Assembly (NCBI RefSeq): GCF_900176035.1
Contig: NZ_FWWT01000013.1
Location: 107,781 to 171,780 of the forward strand
Direction of reading: 5' to 3'
Origin: Desulfonispora thiosulfatigenes DSM 11270
Lineage (GTDB): Bacteria > Bacillota > Peptococcia > Peptococcales > Desulfonisporaceae
Length of the DNA stretch: 64,000 nt
Part shown: piece after piece, positions 27,851-38,195 of the stretch
Position numbering within the stretch: the first letter of the stretch is position 1
How the letters are laid out: the number at the start of each line of letters is the position of its first letter
The notes under the pieces: model-generated
The model's database searches: none
What the model was told of the DNA's origin: nothing
The model's input: only the letters and a program-made list of their open reading frames with translations
Translations under genes and position numbers: made by a program

Positions 27851-29888
27851 ATACCTTAAACTTCCCTACTAATTTAATTAATCTATCTGCTACTTCTGCT
27901 TGCTTCTGAGTTACATGAGCTACTTCTTCTAAGGCCTTTGTCGTTTCACCTATGTTATTTGCAATATCTTGCGTACCTGCGTTGGCATTTTCTACCGTAG
28001 TAGCAATTTGATCCATAGCCATACTAGCTTCGTCGGTAGAATCTTTAATCTGATCAGCTTTATTTTTAAATTCCTCTACTATCCCTGCTAAATAATCAGA
28101 ATCATTTTGATATTGCTCTCCTGTACCAAGCATAAGTTTGTAATCTGCTCCAACCTTTTCTACCATGAACTTCAAAATTCCGTTTGTATCTTCGGCTAAA
28201 TTCTTAAATGCATCTTGCACTTGATCAATAATTGGACTAATTTCTCCTACAGTTTGTTTAGATTGTTCAGCTAACTTTCTTACTTCCTCAGCTACCACTG
28301 AAAAACCACGTCCTTGTTCTCCTGCCCTGGCTGCTTCGATTGCTGCATTTAAGGCTAATAGATTAGTTTGCTCAGCAATGTCTGAAATTACCTTAGTCAT
28401 TTGCACTACTTTTTCCACTACCTTACCTTGTTCTAAAGATTTTAAAATTGCCGCCTGTCTTTGACTAAATAACGCGTTGGTATCTTCAAGTGCAGCCTGA
28501 GCATCCTTTGTAAACTTTTCTGCCCTTTGCTTAATTTTACTTGCTTCTTCACTTCCTGTACTTGCTCTTTTAGCTAGATCTATGGCAGATGTATTAATAT
28601 CAGCTGAAATTGCTGATACTTCTTCTGTTGAAGCACTTGTTTCTTCTACCCCTGCTGCTATTTCTTGACTACTTGAAGTAATATTTTGCGTTTGACCTGC
28701 TATTTCTTCAATATTAGCTGATAATTCTTCGCTTGAAGCGCTTAGCTTCACAGCATCTGCTTTTATGTCCTCCACTAAATCTCGTAAATTATCAGACATT
28801 CTTTGGAAATTACCAGCTAACCTTCCAACCTCATCTGTACCCTTTACCTCTATATCTACATCTAAATTACCTTCTGCTATTTCATTAGTTAATTTATTTA
28901 ACTCTCCTAAAGGGCGCAGTGAATATCTTACCATAAAGAAAATTACTAAACTTATGACAATTACAATTATTGCTCCAATTAAGGCATTTTGCCTAGTATC
29001 TTTAATAATTGGTGCAGTTAAAATCTCCTTTGGAACGGAAATCGCAATTGACCAATTTGTTAACTTAACCGGGTGATAAAAAATAACCTTTTGTAATCCG
29101 CCAAATTCCGCTTCACCATACCCCGTCTCGCCTTTAACCATTTTAGTGAAAATATTATTAATATCCCCTTTAATGTCTAAACTTTGCGTAAGCACTAATT
29201 TTTCATCAGGATGGTCAATAAAAGTACCATCCTCACCTAACATAAATATTAAATCTCCCTCGAAATTTTGCATGGAGCTTATTATTTCGTTTACTTCTTT
29301 TAAACTTAAGTCTACAGCTAATAAGCCTAGAAATTTATCTCCTTGATAAATGGGTCTACTCATAGTAACAATTCTATCTTTAGTATCGACATCTATATAG
29401 GGCTTGGCAAAATAAATATCATTTTTTGCCTTCCCCTCAATATACCATGGTCTTTGCGTACAATCATAATCATCATCAGGAATCCAACCGGACATAGCTA
29501 TATTAGATTTACTAATTTCTGAAGCTATATAAATATCTATTACTTGAGGATCATTATCAGAAAGTCGTTTTGTTAAATTTATAAATCTATCATATTCAGG
29601 TGTTCCTAAATAGGCTGAAAGGTCACGCCCCTCCATTTTGCTGGCTAAGTTAATTATTTCATTACTATTTGCCATAGTTAAAAGGCTAACATATTTATTA
29701 AAATATGCTTGAATTTCCGCTGAAGCAGCTCTTACCCCTAAGCTTCCTTCGGCTTCTACTTCCTCCCAGACTGCCTTTTCCATTTGAGTATTACCTAATA
29801 CAATCATCGTAGAAAATCCAATTATTAAAAGTATTACTGTCGGTATAATTAACTTACTTGCTAAATGATTCCGAAACCATTTCATCAT
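27849..29888 (-). CDS. Methyl-accepting chemotaxis protein with dCache-like sensor
   Basis: A chemoreceptor of about 679 residues. The frame opens at 29948, but that part lies inside the riboswitch terminator; the ATG at 29888 follows AAGGGGG by 5 bp and is the start. It has one transmembrane helix, a large double-Cache ligand domain ([19 protein letters not shown] and [18 protein letters not shown]), a second helix, HAMP and the signalling domain. The hairpin tip is [20 protein letters not shown], preceded by EQGKVV. Ligands of dCache domains are usually amino acids or other small metabolites. Transcription is controlled by an upstream c-di-GMP-I riboswitch. Confidence 0.93.
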   Translation of the reverse strand: MMKWFRNHLASKLIIPTVILLIIGFSTMIVLGNTQMEKAVWEEVEAEGSLGVRAASAEIQAYFNKYVSLLTMANSNEIINLASKMEGRDLSAYLGTPEYDRFINLTKRLSDNDPQVIDIYIASEISKSNIAMSGWIPDDDYDCTQRPWYIEGKAKNDIYFAKPYIDVDTKDRIVTMSRPIYQGDKFLGLLAVDLSLKEVNEIISSMQNFEGDLIFMLGEDGTFIDHPDEKLVLTQSLDIKGDINNIFTKMVKGETGYGEAEFGGLQKVIFYHPVKLTNWSIAISVPKEILTAPIIKDTRQNALIGAIIVIVISLVIFFMVRYSLRPLGELNKLTNEIAEGNLDVDIEVKGTDEVGRLAGNFQRMSDNLRDLVEDIKADAVKLSASSEELSANIEEIAGQTQNITSSSQEIAAGVEETSASTEEVSAISADINTSAIDLAKRASTGSEEASKIKQRAEKFTKDAQAALEDTNALFSQRQAAILKSLEQGKVVEKVVQMTKVISDIAEQTNLLALNAAIEAARAGEQGRGFSVVAEEVRKLAEQSKQTVGEISPIIDQVQDAFKNLAEDTNGILKFMVEKVGADYKLMLGTGEQYQNDSDYLAGIVEEFKNKADQIKDSTDEASMAMDQIATTVENANAGTQDIANNIGETTKALEEVAHVTQKQAEVADRLIKLVGKFKV

Positions 29889-29920
29889 TATTTCCCCCTT
29901 GAAATATCTTATAATAATAC

Positions 29921-30050
29921 AAAAAAAGGCCACCAATAATAAGCACACAATTAATGTGTTTTTATCATTGGCAGCCTGGCAGCCATAGCCTTAAGCTTTA
30001 GACCCATAGCTTTGCGTCTCATCTTTTCAAATGATTTGCCCTTATCCATG
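29921..30050 (-). promoter_or_regulatory. c-di-GMP-I (GEMM) riboswitch with terminator platform
   Basis: On the minus strand the aptamer contains the conserved GGGCAAAT, a GAAA-type loop, GACGCAAAGC, GGGTCTAAAG and the closing GGCTGCCAGGCTGCC (29965-30048). It is followed by a long hairpin (GCCAATGATAA...TTATTATTGGTGGC) and a seven-T tract (29921-29927) about 35 bp before the chemoreceptor start. The layout suggests ligand-controlled termination of the receptor transcript. Confidence 0.92.
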
Positions 30051-30257
30051 TATACGTTATTTATCAATTGGAATGTTGTTCTATTATAATTCAAATTTAT
30101 CCATATGTATAGTGTATTTCCAATTATTTAGATTTATTTACGCAGTTTCAGCTTGAAAAATATTCTTAACTATATATTTACTTTTAACTCTAAATAGATT
30201 ATTAAATCTAAGTTTATGCCCTTATTGCTTGATTAATTACTAAATATTTTTAATGTA

Positions 30258-32189
30258 TTAGCTTTCTTCTTTAACATTTTTGCTTATTTTTTTATTTTCT
30301 TCTATTTCCTCGGCTAATTGAGTTAAATAAGCCCAGCGATCCATTTTTTCTTCTAATTCCTTTTCTAGTTCTTGCTGCTTATTTGTTAATTCTTCTAGTA
30401 AAACATAATTACTACCGGCTATATTGATTTCCTCCGAAACCTTTTCTAATTCTTCTTCCATTTGTGTAATAATATCTTCAATTTGCTCAAACTCTTTTTG
30501 CTCTTTATAGGTTAACTTTAATACTGGCTCTTTTGTCTTTAGTAGAGGATCCTTTTTTTCTTTGATTATTATTTTTTCCTCTGATATCTCATTAATGCTT
30601 TTATACTCTAAATACTCTGAATAATTACCCACGAAGGTTTTAATAATTCCCCCTTCTTGATAAGCAAAAATATTTTCAGCTACCTTATCTAAAAAATAGC
30701 GGTCATGAGATACTGCAATTACTACCCCTGGAAATTCATCTAAATAATTTTCTAAAATAGTTAAAGTTTCAATATCTAAATCATTCGTTGGCTCATCTAG
30801 TAATAAAACATTAGGAGCCTGCATTAATACTCTTAATAGATATAATCTTCTCTTTTCTCCACCCGAAAGCCTGGCAATGGATGTCCACTGTTTTTCAGGG
30901 GGAAATAAGAATTTCTCTAACATTTGTGAAGCACTAATTAAGTTACCTTCCCCGTCTGGTAAGAACTCTGCTACTTCTTTAATATATTCGATAACACGTA
31001 AATCTTCTTTAATTTCATAGTTCTCTTGGAAAAAACAACCTAATTTCACTGTTTGACCAATTTCTAAAATTCCACTATCTGCAGTTATTCGCTCTGCTAT
31101 TATATTTAAAAGAGTTGATTTACCTATTCCATTAGGACCAATAATTCCCACTCTACTATCTCCTGTGAAAATATAACTAAAATCATCTATAACATTTTGA
31201 TCATTAAATTTTTTGCTTATATTTTCAAGTTCTATAACCTTTTTACCTAGTCTACTTGCTACTGCCTTAATTTCTAATTTGTCTTTATGTAAATCTAATT
31301 TTGAATCTTTTAAATCTTCAAATCTATCAATACGCGCCTTTTGCTTTGTTCCTCTTGCCCTAACCCCTCTTTTAATCCAAGCTAATTCATTTCGAAAGAT
31401 ATTTTGTCTTTTTAACTCAGAGCTTTCCGCACTTTGCTGTCTTTCTACTTTCTTTTCTAGAAAATAAGAATAATTGCCTGTATATTTATAGACCTTTCCC
31501 TTATCGATTTCAACGATATTATTAATTACCCTATCTAGAAAATATCTATCATGGGTAACCATAATTAATGCACCTTTATAACCTTTTAAATATTCTTCTA
31601 GCCAATCAATTGTTTGATTATCTAAATGATTTGTCGGTTCATCTAAAATTAATAAATCACAGGGACTAATTAAGGCACTAGCTAAGGCAATTCTTTTTCT
31701 TTGCCCACCAGAAAGAATTCCTACTTTTTTTTCAAAATCTGTTACTCCTAATTTAGTAAGTACAGTCTTTGCTTCACTTTCTATTTGCCAAGCCTTTAAG
31801 TCATCCATCTTTTGACTAAGAGAAAGAAGTTTTTGCTGTAGCTTCGTATCACTTGGATTATTATTAACCTTATTCATGGTTTCTTCATAGTCTCTTAAAA
31901 CTTTCATTAGGGGTGAGTTTCCTTTAAAGACTTGCTCTAAAATGGTAGCTTCATCATCAAAATCAGGATTTTGAGACATAAACTCTAAGCGTAGGTCGCT
32001 TTTTTTAATAATATTTCCTTTATCGATACTCTCAGTACCAGCAATAATTTTTAAAAGGGTAGTTTTGCCCGTTCCATTAATCCCTAAAAGACCAATCTTT
32101 TCTCCTTCATCTATCCCAAAAGTAATATTATCTAAAATATTCCTATCTCCAAAAGACTTCTCAATACCTTCCATCATCAGTAAACTCAT
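30258..32189 (-). CDS. ABC-F family ATPase (Uup/YfmR-like)
   Basis: A 643-residue ABC-F protein with two nucleotide-binding domains (Walker A GINGTGKTTLLK and GPNGIGKSTLLN; signatures ILSGGQRKRIALASAL and LSGGEKRRLYLLRVLM). The linker holds RGVRARGTKQKARIDRFEDL, typical of the Uup group. A C-terminal extension of about 100 residues is a charged coiled coil (EELEKVSEEINIAGSNY, then QQELEKELEEKMDRW), as in Uup, where it binds nucleic acid. It lies 18 bp downstream of recQ and is probably co-transcribed with it. Confidence 0.9.
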   Translation of the reverse strand: MSLLMMEGIEKSFGDRNILDNITFGIDEGEKIGLLGINGTGKTTLLKIIAGTESIDKGNIIKKSDLRLEFMSQNPDFDDEATILEQVFKGNSPLMKVLRDYEETMNKVNNNPSDTKLQQKLLSLSQKMDDLKAWQIESEAKTVLTKLGVTDFEKKVGILSGGQRKRIALASALISPCDLLILDEPTNHLDNQTIDWLEEYLKGYKGALIMVTHDRYFLDRVINNIVEIDKGKVYKYTGNYSYFLEKKVERQQSAESSELKRQNIFRNELAWIKRGVRARGTKQKARIDRFEDLKDSKLDLHKDKLEIKAVASRLGKKVIELENISKKFNDQNVIDDFSYIFTGDSRVGIIGPNGIGKSTLLNIIAERITADSGILEIGQTVKLGCFFQENYEIKEDLRVIEYIKEVAEFLPDGEGNLISASQMLEKFLFPPEKQWTSIARLSGGEKRRLYLLRVLMQAPNVLLLDEPTNDLDIETLTILENYLDEFPGVVIAVSHDRYFLDKVAENIFAYQEGGIIKTFVGNYSEYLEYKSINEISEEKIIIKEKKDPLLKTKEPVLKLTYKEQKEFEQIEDIITQMEEELEKVSEEINIAGSNYVLLEELTNKQQELEKELEEKMDRWAYLTQLAEEIEENKKISKNVKEES

Positions 32190-32207
32190 CTTTTCACATA
32201 TCCTTTA

Positions 32208-34331
32208 CTAAAAATTATATTTACATAAAACTGCTTTAATTGCTAAATAATCTACCTCTGTTGGTAGTTCTTCTTTTATCGGTCGTAACTTTTCTGCTCC
32301 TACTTTTTCAATAATATTTAAAATTTGCTTTTCATATCCATCAGGAATAAACGAATCTAAGTCTACTTCTAAGCCTTCTTCAGCACATTTAATGATATGA
32401 TTGCCTATTGTACTTTCTGTAAAACCACGTTCTTTTGCAATTTCCTCTAACGCTTTACCCTGCTTGTACATGTCTAAACTAATTATATGGCTAGCATTTT
32501 TATCTATGCTTCCTTTTTTCGATGGTTTAGGTTTTTTCTTAATTTCTTCATTATTTATCCCATTCTCTTCTACATAATTATTTATTGCACTTATAAATTC
32601 CTGCCCATACTTTTCTGCCTTTTTTTCACCAATACCTTTAATATTGAGCAGATTTTCTTTGTCCCTTGGTAAAAAAGTACACATTTCATGCAGGGTACTA
32701 TCGGCAAAGATTATATAAGGTGGAACATTTTCTTGATTTGAAATTTCTTTACGAACACTACGCAACACATCAAATAAAGAAAAATCAGGTGCTTGTTCTC
32801 TTTTTTGTTTAGGTACCTTTTGCATTACCTTTTCTTCGTCTTTTAAGACCTTAATTCCTTTTAAGGTTAAGCGTACCACTGGATATTGATCCTCAGTTAA
32901 ACATAGATAACGATCCGCTATTAATTTATTAGTCATGTTTTTTATTTCTGTTTCTTTATATTCAGCCATAATGCCATAAGTAGAAAGCCTATCTAAACCA
33001 AAACTTAATACCTTTTTATTTTTAGATCCCTTAAGGGTAAGGGCAATAACGGTTACACCAAATCTTTCTTTAATACGTACAACACATGACAATATTTTTT
33101 TTGCTTCTAATGTAATATCCACTAACTCACTATCATCATTGCAAATACTACAATTATCACAGCTATTAGCTATATTTTCTTCACCAAAATATTCTAAAAT
33201 AAACTTTCGTAGACATGAAGAAGTATAGCAATAATCTACCATTTGTTGCAGTTTGGTATATTCTAGCTTTTGCCGCTCCATGCTCATAGATTGCTCAATT
33301 AAAAATTTTTGAATTACTACATCTTGAGGAGCAAATAATAAAATACATTCACTAGGCTCTCCATCCCGACCAGCCCTTCCAGCCTCTTGATAATAACTCT
33401 CCATACTCTTAGGTAAATTATAATGAATCACATACCGAACATTAGATTTATCTATACCCATCCCAAAGGCATTTGTTGCCACAATAATATCTAAATCATC
33501 ATAGATAAAGGCATCTTGACTCATTTTTCGTTCTTCTTGATTTAAACCAGCATGATATTTACCCGCTTTAAAACCTTTTTCAATTAAGAATTCCGTTAAG
33601 CTATCTACTTCTCTGCGAGTTGCTGCATAAATTATCCCTGTTTGACCTTTATTTTGCGTGACATAATTTAAAATAAACTTATCCTTATTTTCTCCCCGTA
33701 AAACTGAAAAAGATAGATTTTCTCTGTTAAACCCGGTCACATAAACCTGGGGATTTTTTAATTCTAATAGACCAGTTACATCATCTTTTACCTCTTTAGT
33801 TGCAGTTGCGGTAAAGGCTGTAATAATTGGCCTCTTAGGTAATTTATTTATAAAACTTGTAATCAAGCGATAACTAGGCCTAAAATCATGTCCCCACTGA
33901 GAAACACAATGCGCCTCGTCAATAGCAATTACAGAAATTTTAAGTCGATGTAAAATATAATTAAATTCTTCTATATTTAAACGTTCAGGAGCAATATATA
34001 AAAGCTTGTACTCACCTTGCTGGGTTCTTGAAATTCTCTCTTCTACTTCTACTCCACTTAATGAACTATTGATATAAGTAGCCCCTATACCCATACTATT
34101 TAAACCATCTACTTGATCCTTCATTAAAGAAATTAATGGAGAAATAACGAGGGTTACCCCTTCTAATAGCAGAGCAGGTATTTGATAGCATACGGACTTT
34201 CCAGCGCCTGTTGGCATAATAGCAAAGGTATCATTTCCAGCTAGAATATTTATAATAATCTCTTCTTGCCCTTTACGAAAAGTATCATATCCATAATATT
34301 TTTTTAATATTGCTTTAGCCTTTTCTAACAT
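32208..34331 (-). CDS. recQ: ATP-dependent DNA helicase RecQ
   Basis: A 707-residue RecQ. The helicase core has Walker [15 protein letters not shown] and the DEAH box in [20 protein letters not shown]. The RQC zinc site reads [16 protein letters not shown] plus CDNCSIC. An HRDC domain (about 510-590) is followed by a helical C-terminal domain with AYL-type helix-turn-helix ([20 protein letters not shown]). The enzyme unwinds DNA during recombination and repair. An A8 run within the gene is in frame. The downstream gene is an ABC-F ATPase. Confidence 0.96.
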   Translation of the reverse strand: MLEKAKAILKKYYGYDTFRKGQEEIIINILAGNDTFAIMPTGAGKSVCYQIPALLLEGVTLVISPLISLMKDQVDGLNSMGIGATYINSSLSGVEVEERISRTQQGEYKLLYIAPERLNIEEFNYILHRLKISVIAIDEAHCVSQWGHDFRPSYRLITSFINKLPKRPIITAFTATATKEVKDDVTGLLELKNPQVYVTGFNRENLSFSVLRGENKDKFILNYVTQNKGQTGIIYAATRREVDSLTEFLIEKGFKAGKYHAGLNQEERKMSQDAFIYDDLDIIVATNAFGMGIDKSNVRYVIHYNLPKSMESYYQEAGRAGRDGEPSECILLFAPQDVVIQKFLIEQSMSMERQKLEYTKLQQMVDYCYTSSCLRKFILEYFGEENIANSCDNCSICNDDSELVDITLEAKKILSCVVRIKERFGVTVIALTLKGSKNKKVLSFGLDRLSTYGIMAEYKETEIKNMTNKLIADRYLCLTEDQYPVVRLTLKGIKVLKDEEKVMQKVPKQKREQAPDFSLFDVLRSVRKEISNQENVPPYIIFADSTLHEMCTFLPRDKENLLNIKGIGEKKAEKYGQEFISAINNYVEENGINNEEIKKKPKPSKKGSIDKNASHIISLDMYKQGKALEEIAKERGFTESTIGNHIIKCAEEGLEVDLDSFIPDGYEKQILNIIEKVGAEKLRPIKEELPTEVDYLAIKAVLCKYNF

Positions 34332-34452
34332 TACAGATTTCTCCTTTTTCTCATTGTCTCTCTATAGTATAACATTTATACATCTAATGCTAATTTGAAA
34401 TTAATGTCTATGTATAAATAAAATAAAACTAGGAAAACATAAAACTGAAAAG

Positions 34453-34465
34453 GTTCTTTAAGAAC
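34453..34465. promoter_or_regulatory. Palindromic site upstream of hcp
   Basis: GTTCTTTAAGAAC is a perfect 13-bp palindrome, 50 bp upstream of the hcp start, where a Crp/FNR-family regulator (such as HcpR) or another nitrosative-stress regulator could bind. The match to a known motif was not tested. Confidence 0.35.
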
Positions 34466-34514
34466 TAACAAAAAACTTAAAATTAGGTTTTTAACTTATG
34501 AAAGGCGGGATAAA

Positions 34515-36161
34515 TTGGATAGTCAAATGTTTTGTTATCAATGCGAACAGACTATTGGTGGTAAAGGTTGCGTTAAAGGAGGTAATTGCGGAAAGAGTGT
34601 AACAATCGCTAATTTACAAGACGTTTTAATTCATCAACTAAAAGGTATTGGTTTTTATGGTCAGAAAATGCTTGATAAAGGAATGTCTATTGAGCAAGGA
34701 GTACATAAATTTATTGTTGATTCTATGTTTTCTACTTTAACCAATGTTAACTTTGATGAAACTAGATTTGTAGAGTACATTAAAAAGGCTGATAAAATAA
34801 AAGAAGATTTAAAACAAAGATTAGGTGATATCCCTGGAGGAGTACCCGAAGGAGCTAATTATCGTCCTCCAGAAAAGGTAGAGGATATCATAGCAGATGC
34901 AGAAAAGGTCGGAGTTATGTCTGATGAATCCATAGACATGGATGTTCGTTCTTTAAGAGAATTACTTATTTACGCTTTTAAAGGAATGGCGGCTTATGCT
35001 CATCATGCTTTAGTTTTAGGTAAATATGATGATGAAGTATATCGTTTCTTTTATAAAGGACTTTCTGCGGCTTTAGATAAAAATACAACTACTGAGGACT
35101 TATTAAACTTAAATATGGAACTAGGTAAGACAAATTATAAGTGCATGGAATTATTAGATGCCGCTAATACAGGAACTTATGGACATCCTGAGCCTACAGA
35201 AGTTTTAGTTACCAGGAAAAAGGGACCATTCATCATTGTTTCGGGTCATGATTTAAAAGATTTAAAACAAATACTAGAACAAACTGAAGGAAAAGGGATA
35301 AATATCTATACTCATGGTGAAATGATCCCTTGTCATGGATATCCTGAACTTAAAAAACATAAACACTTAGTAGGTAACTTTGGTGGTGCTTGGCAAGATC
35401 AACAAAAAGAATTTGATGGAATCCCAGGTTGTGTTTTAATGACTACTAATTGCTTACAAAAACCACGTGAAAGTTATAGGGACAGACTTTTTACAACTAG
35501 TATAGTAGGCTGGCCTGATACTCCTCACATTAACGAAGAAAATGGGAAAAAAGATTTTACTCCTATTATCAATAAAGCCCTAGAATTAGGTGGTTTTCCT
35601 GAAGATGAACCTGAAAAGAAAATCATCGTGGGCTTTGGGCATAATGCCGTATTAAGTAATGCTGATAAAATTGTTGATGCTGTCAAAAAAGGAGCTATTA
35701 GACACTTTTTCTTAATTGGTGGCTGTGACGGAGCTAGACCAGGTCGTAATTATTATACTGAATTTGCCGAAAAAACACCTAAAGACACTCTCATTTTAAC
35801 CTTAGCATGTGGTAAATATCGTTTTAATAAATTAGACTTTGGAATGATTGGGGACTTCCCAAGACTCTTAGATGTGGGACAATGTAATGATTCCTACTCA
35901 GCTGTGAGAATTGCTACAGCTTTAGCAGAAGCTTTTGAGTGTGGAGTTAATGAATTACCTTTATCTTTAATTATTTCTTGGTATGAACAAAAGGCAGTAG
36001 CTATTCTATTAACCCTTTTATCTTTAGGAATTAAGAATATCTATTTAGGACCAACATTACCAGCATTCTTAACGCCTAATGTTCTACAAGTATTAATAGA
36101 TAAATTCGATCTTAAACCAATCTCAACTCCAGATGAAGAATTAAAAGTAATCTTAGGTTAA
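34515..36161 (+). CDS. hcp: Hybrid cluster protein (hydroxylamine reductase)
   Basis: A 548-residue Hcp, an iron-sulfur protein with a hybrid Fe-S-O cluster that acts in NO or hydroxylamine detoxification in anaerobes. The N-terminal cubane motif is CYQC...GCVKGGNC (spacing CX2CX8CX5C). Cluster ligands further on include GHDLKDL and HGEMIPCHGYPELKKH, TTNCLQKP and FLIGGCDGARPGRNYY. The start is TTG at 34515 with AAAGGCGGGA before it; ATG 34527 (MFCYQ) is the alternative. It is divergently arranged from recQ, with a palindrome in the gap, and ends at a clear terminator. Confidence 0.96.
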   Translation: MDSQMFCYQCEQTIGGKGCVKGGNCGKSVTIANLQDVLIHQLKGIGFYGQKMLDKGMSIEQGVHKFIVDSMFSTLTNVNFDETRFVEYIKKADKIKEDLKQRLGDIPGGVPEGANYRPPEKVEDIIADAEKVGVMSDESIDMDVRSLRELLIYAFKGMAAYAHHALVLGKYDDEVYRFFYKGLSAALDKNTTTEDLLNLNMELGKTNYKCMELLDAANTGTYGHPEPTEVLVTRKKGPFIIVSGHDLKDLKQILEQTEGKGINIYTHGEMIPCHGYPELKKHKHLVGNFGGAWQDQQKEFDGIPGCVLMTTNCLQKPRESYRDRLFTTSIVGWPDTPHINEENGKKDFTPIINKALELGGFPEDEPEKKIIVGFGHNAVLSNADKIVDAVKKGAIRHFFLIGGCDGARPGRNYYTEFAEKTPKDTLILTLACGKYRFNKLDFGMIGDFPRLLDVGQCNDSYSAVRIATALAEAFECGVNELPLSLIISWYEQKAVAILLTLLSLGIKNIYLGPTLPAFLTPNVLQVLIDKFDLKPISTPDEELKVILG

Positions 36162-36170
36162 TAAAATAAA

Positions 36171-36209
36171 GTAGGGGATTTTACCTAAATTTAATCCCCT
36201 ACCTTTATT
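36171..36209 (+). terminator. Terminator of hcp
   Basis: GTAGGGGATT pairs with AATCCCCTAC around a 12-nt loop and is followed by CTTTATTT. Confidence 0.9.
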
Positions 36210-36255
36210 TAATAACTTATTCATTTAACCACTTACCCACTTAAACACTTACCCT

Positions 36256-38030
36256 TTATACCTTGAATTTATTTACTAACTCCCCTAATTCATTGGTGAG
36301 CCTATTTTGTTGTTCGGCAATTCTAGCTACATCTTCTGTGGCAGAAGATGCTTCGGCTGTATTTGTGGTAATTTCTTGAGTACTTGAATTTACCTCTTCG
36401 ATTGTCGCAGCAAGAGACTCCATAGCTTTACTAGCATCTTCTGTATTTTGCATAATTTGCGTGGCATTATCCATGAACTTTTGTACTAGGTTCTTCACAA
36501 TATCCGTATCATTGGAATAATGAACTCCTGTTTCAATAGCAAAATCATAATCCTTCATGATCTTTTCATCAATAAAGTTTAATACACCATTGGAATTAGT
36601 TGCAAGATTATCAAAGGCAGCTTGCACCTTTTTAATCACCGGTTCTATTTTAGCCACAGTTTCACTGGATTGTTCAGCAAGTTTACGCACCTCATCAGCT
36701 ACTACCGCAAATCCTTTACCATGCTCTCCTGCTCTAGCTGCTTCAATAGCTGCATTTAAGGCTAAAAGATTGGTTTGCTCGGCTATATTAGAAATAATTT
36801 CAGCCATATCTGCAATTTCAGTTACAACCTTTCCTTCTTCTAAGGCCTTTAGGATATCCGAGTGTTTTTCTTGATATAAGTTCGTGGCTTCATCTCGGGA
36901 TTTTTCTATATCATTTTTCAACTTTTCTGCCCTAACTTTAATTTCTTCCAAATATCCTTGACTATTTTCTGCTTCTTTTACTAAATCTGCGCTAGCTATA
37001 CTTATTTCATGTGCTGAAGCACTTACTTGTTCACTACTAGCACTTGCCCCTTCTATTCCTCCGGCCACTTCCTCTAAATTTGCACTAATATTTTGACTTT
37101 GAGAAGAGATTTCTTCAATCGTAGCCGAAATTTCTTCACTGGCTAAACTTAAATTATTAGTGTCCCCCATAATCTTTGTAATCATCTCTTGAGTATCTTC
37201 AATAAACTGATCAAAATATGTCGAAAGTTCCCCTATTTCGTCTTTCGAAGTAATATTTACTCTTTTAGTTAAATCCCCCTCACCTTCTGAGATATCTTTT
37301 AAGATAACAGTCATATCGTTAATCGGTTTTCTAATCATTCTAGCTAAAAATGTACCTAGAATTATTGCCATAATTATAGCTACCCCAGTGGTAGCCACTA
37401 TAGATTTAATTCCTGTTATATACGTTTCTTTACTTTCTCCCATCGCCTTTTCAATTAAGCTTTGATTTAAGTTCATGATTTCCTGTGAAATATCATAGAC
37501 CTTAATCGTATGTGCTCTATTTGTAAGGGATACTTTTAAAATCTGCGCATCTAAGTTTACAATTCGAGGATCACTATCATTTAATCTGAAGCTATTAGAT
37601 CATCTCGTTGCTTTGACATCTCCACCACAGATTCCACACCTTTGTTCCAGGCATTCCATTCAGGAATAAAACTTTCCCATAATTGTTTATCGGTTGCTGT
37701 TTTTGTCGCCTTATCGTAATCAGCAAAGGCTATCTGAGCTTGTTCTAAATATTTAGCAATATGATCATACTGTGCCTTTCGCACATCCCTTTCCATCATA
37801 CATTCATTAATTAATCCCCGTTCACCCACGGTAACATCCTTTACAGATGCATGTAGTACAGTTGTGTAAGTATAGTTAGGCAAATACTTACTTTCAATGG
37901 CAGATGCATCCTGCATAATATCTTGCATAGAATAAAAGTCGCTATAGGCCGAAATTCCCAAAATAAAAATAACTACCAGAAAACAAATGAGGATTTTGGT
38001 CCCAATCTTTAAGTTTTTAAACCAGCTCAT
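36256..38030 (-). pseudogene. Methyl-accepting chemotaxis protein, frameshifted between sensor and TM2
   Basis: Two frames make one receptor of about 590 residues. The first (38030-37581) has a transmembrane helix (ILICFLVVIFILG) and a four-helix-bundle sensor ending in RDDLIASD and TAA. Moving to the -1 frame at the stop gives [20 protein letters not shown] and continues without a break into TM2, HAMP and the signalling domain ([20 protein letters not shown]) in 36256-37476. The shift is therefore a single-base loss or an error near 37580-37590, where no long homopolymer exists. The sensor and signalling halves could be translated separately, but no convincing start for the second half is seen. 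Confidence 0.85.
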
Positions 38031-38168
38031 GTCAAATTTCTCCTTTAAATTGGTATTTAATATATAATGTGAAGAAACTTGCTTACTGGTTACTTGAATT
38101 ATTTTTTTGTCGTATTTAGTAGTAATAAATTATTATAGATAATCCTACACTACAGATAAGACTTTCAC

Positions 38169-38195
38169 AAAAAAAATCAGGCTTTCACCTGATTT
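38169..38195 (-). terminator. Terminator of the BCCT transporter gene
   Basis: On the minus strand AATCAGG and CCTGATT pair and are followed by a run of T residues. The stem overlaps the TAA stop. Confidence 0.85.

Noticed and set aside
29889..29948. N-terminal extension of the dCache chemoreceptor
   Set aside because: It falls inside the riboswitch terminator; a better start with AAGGGGG lies at 29888.
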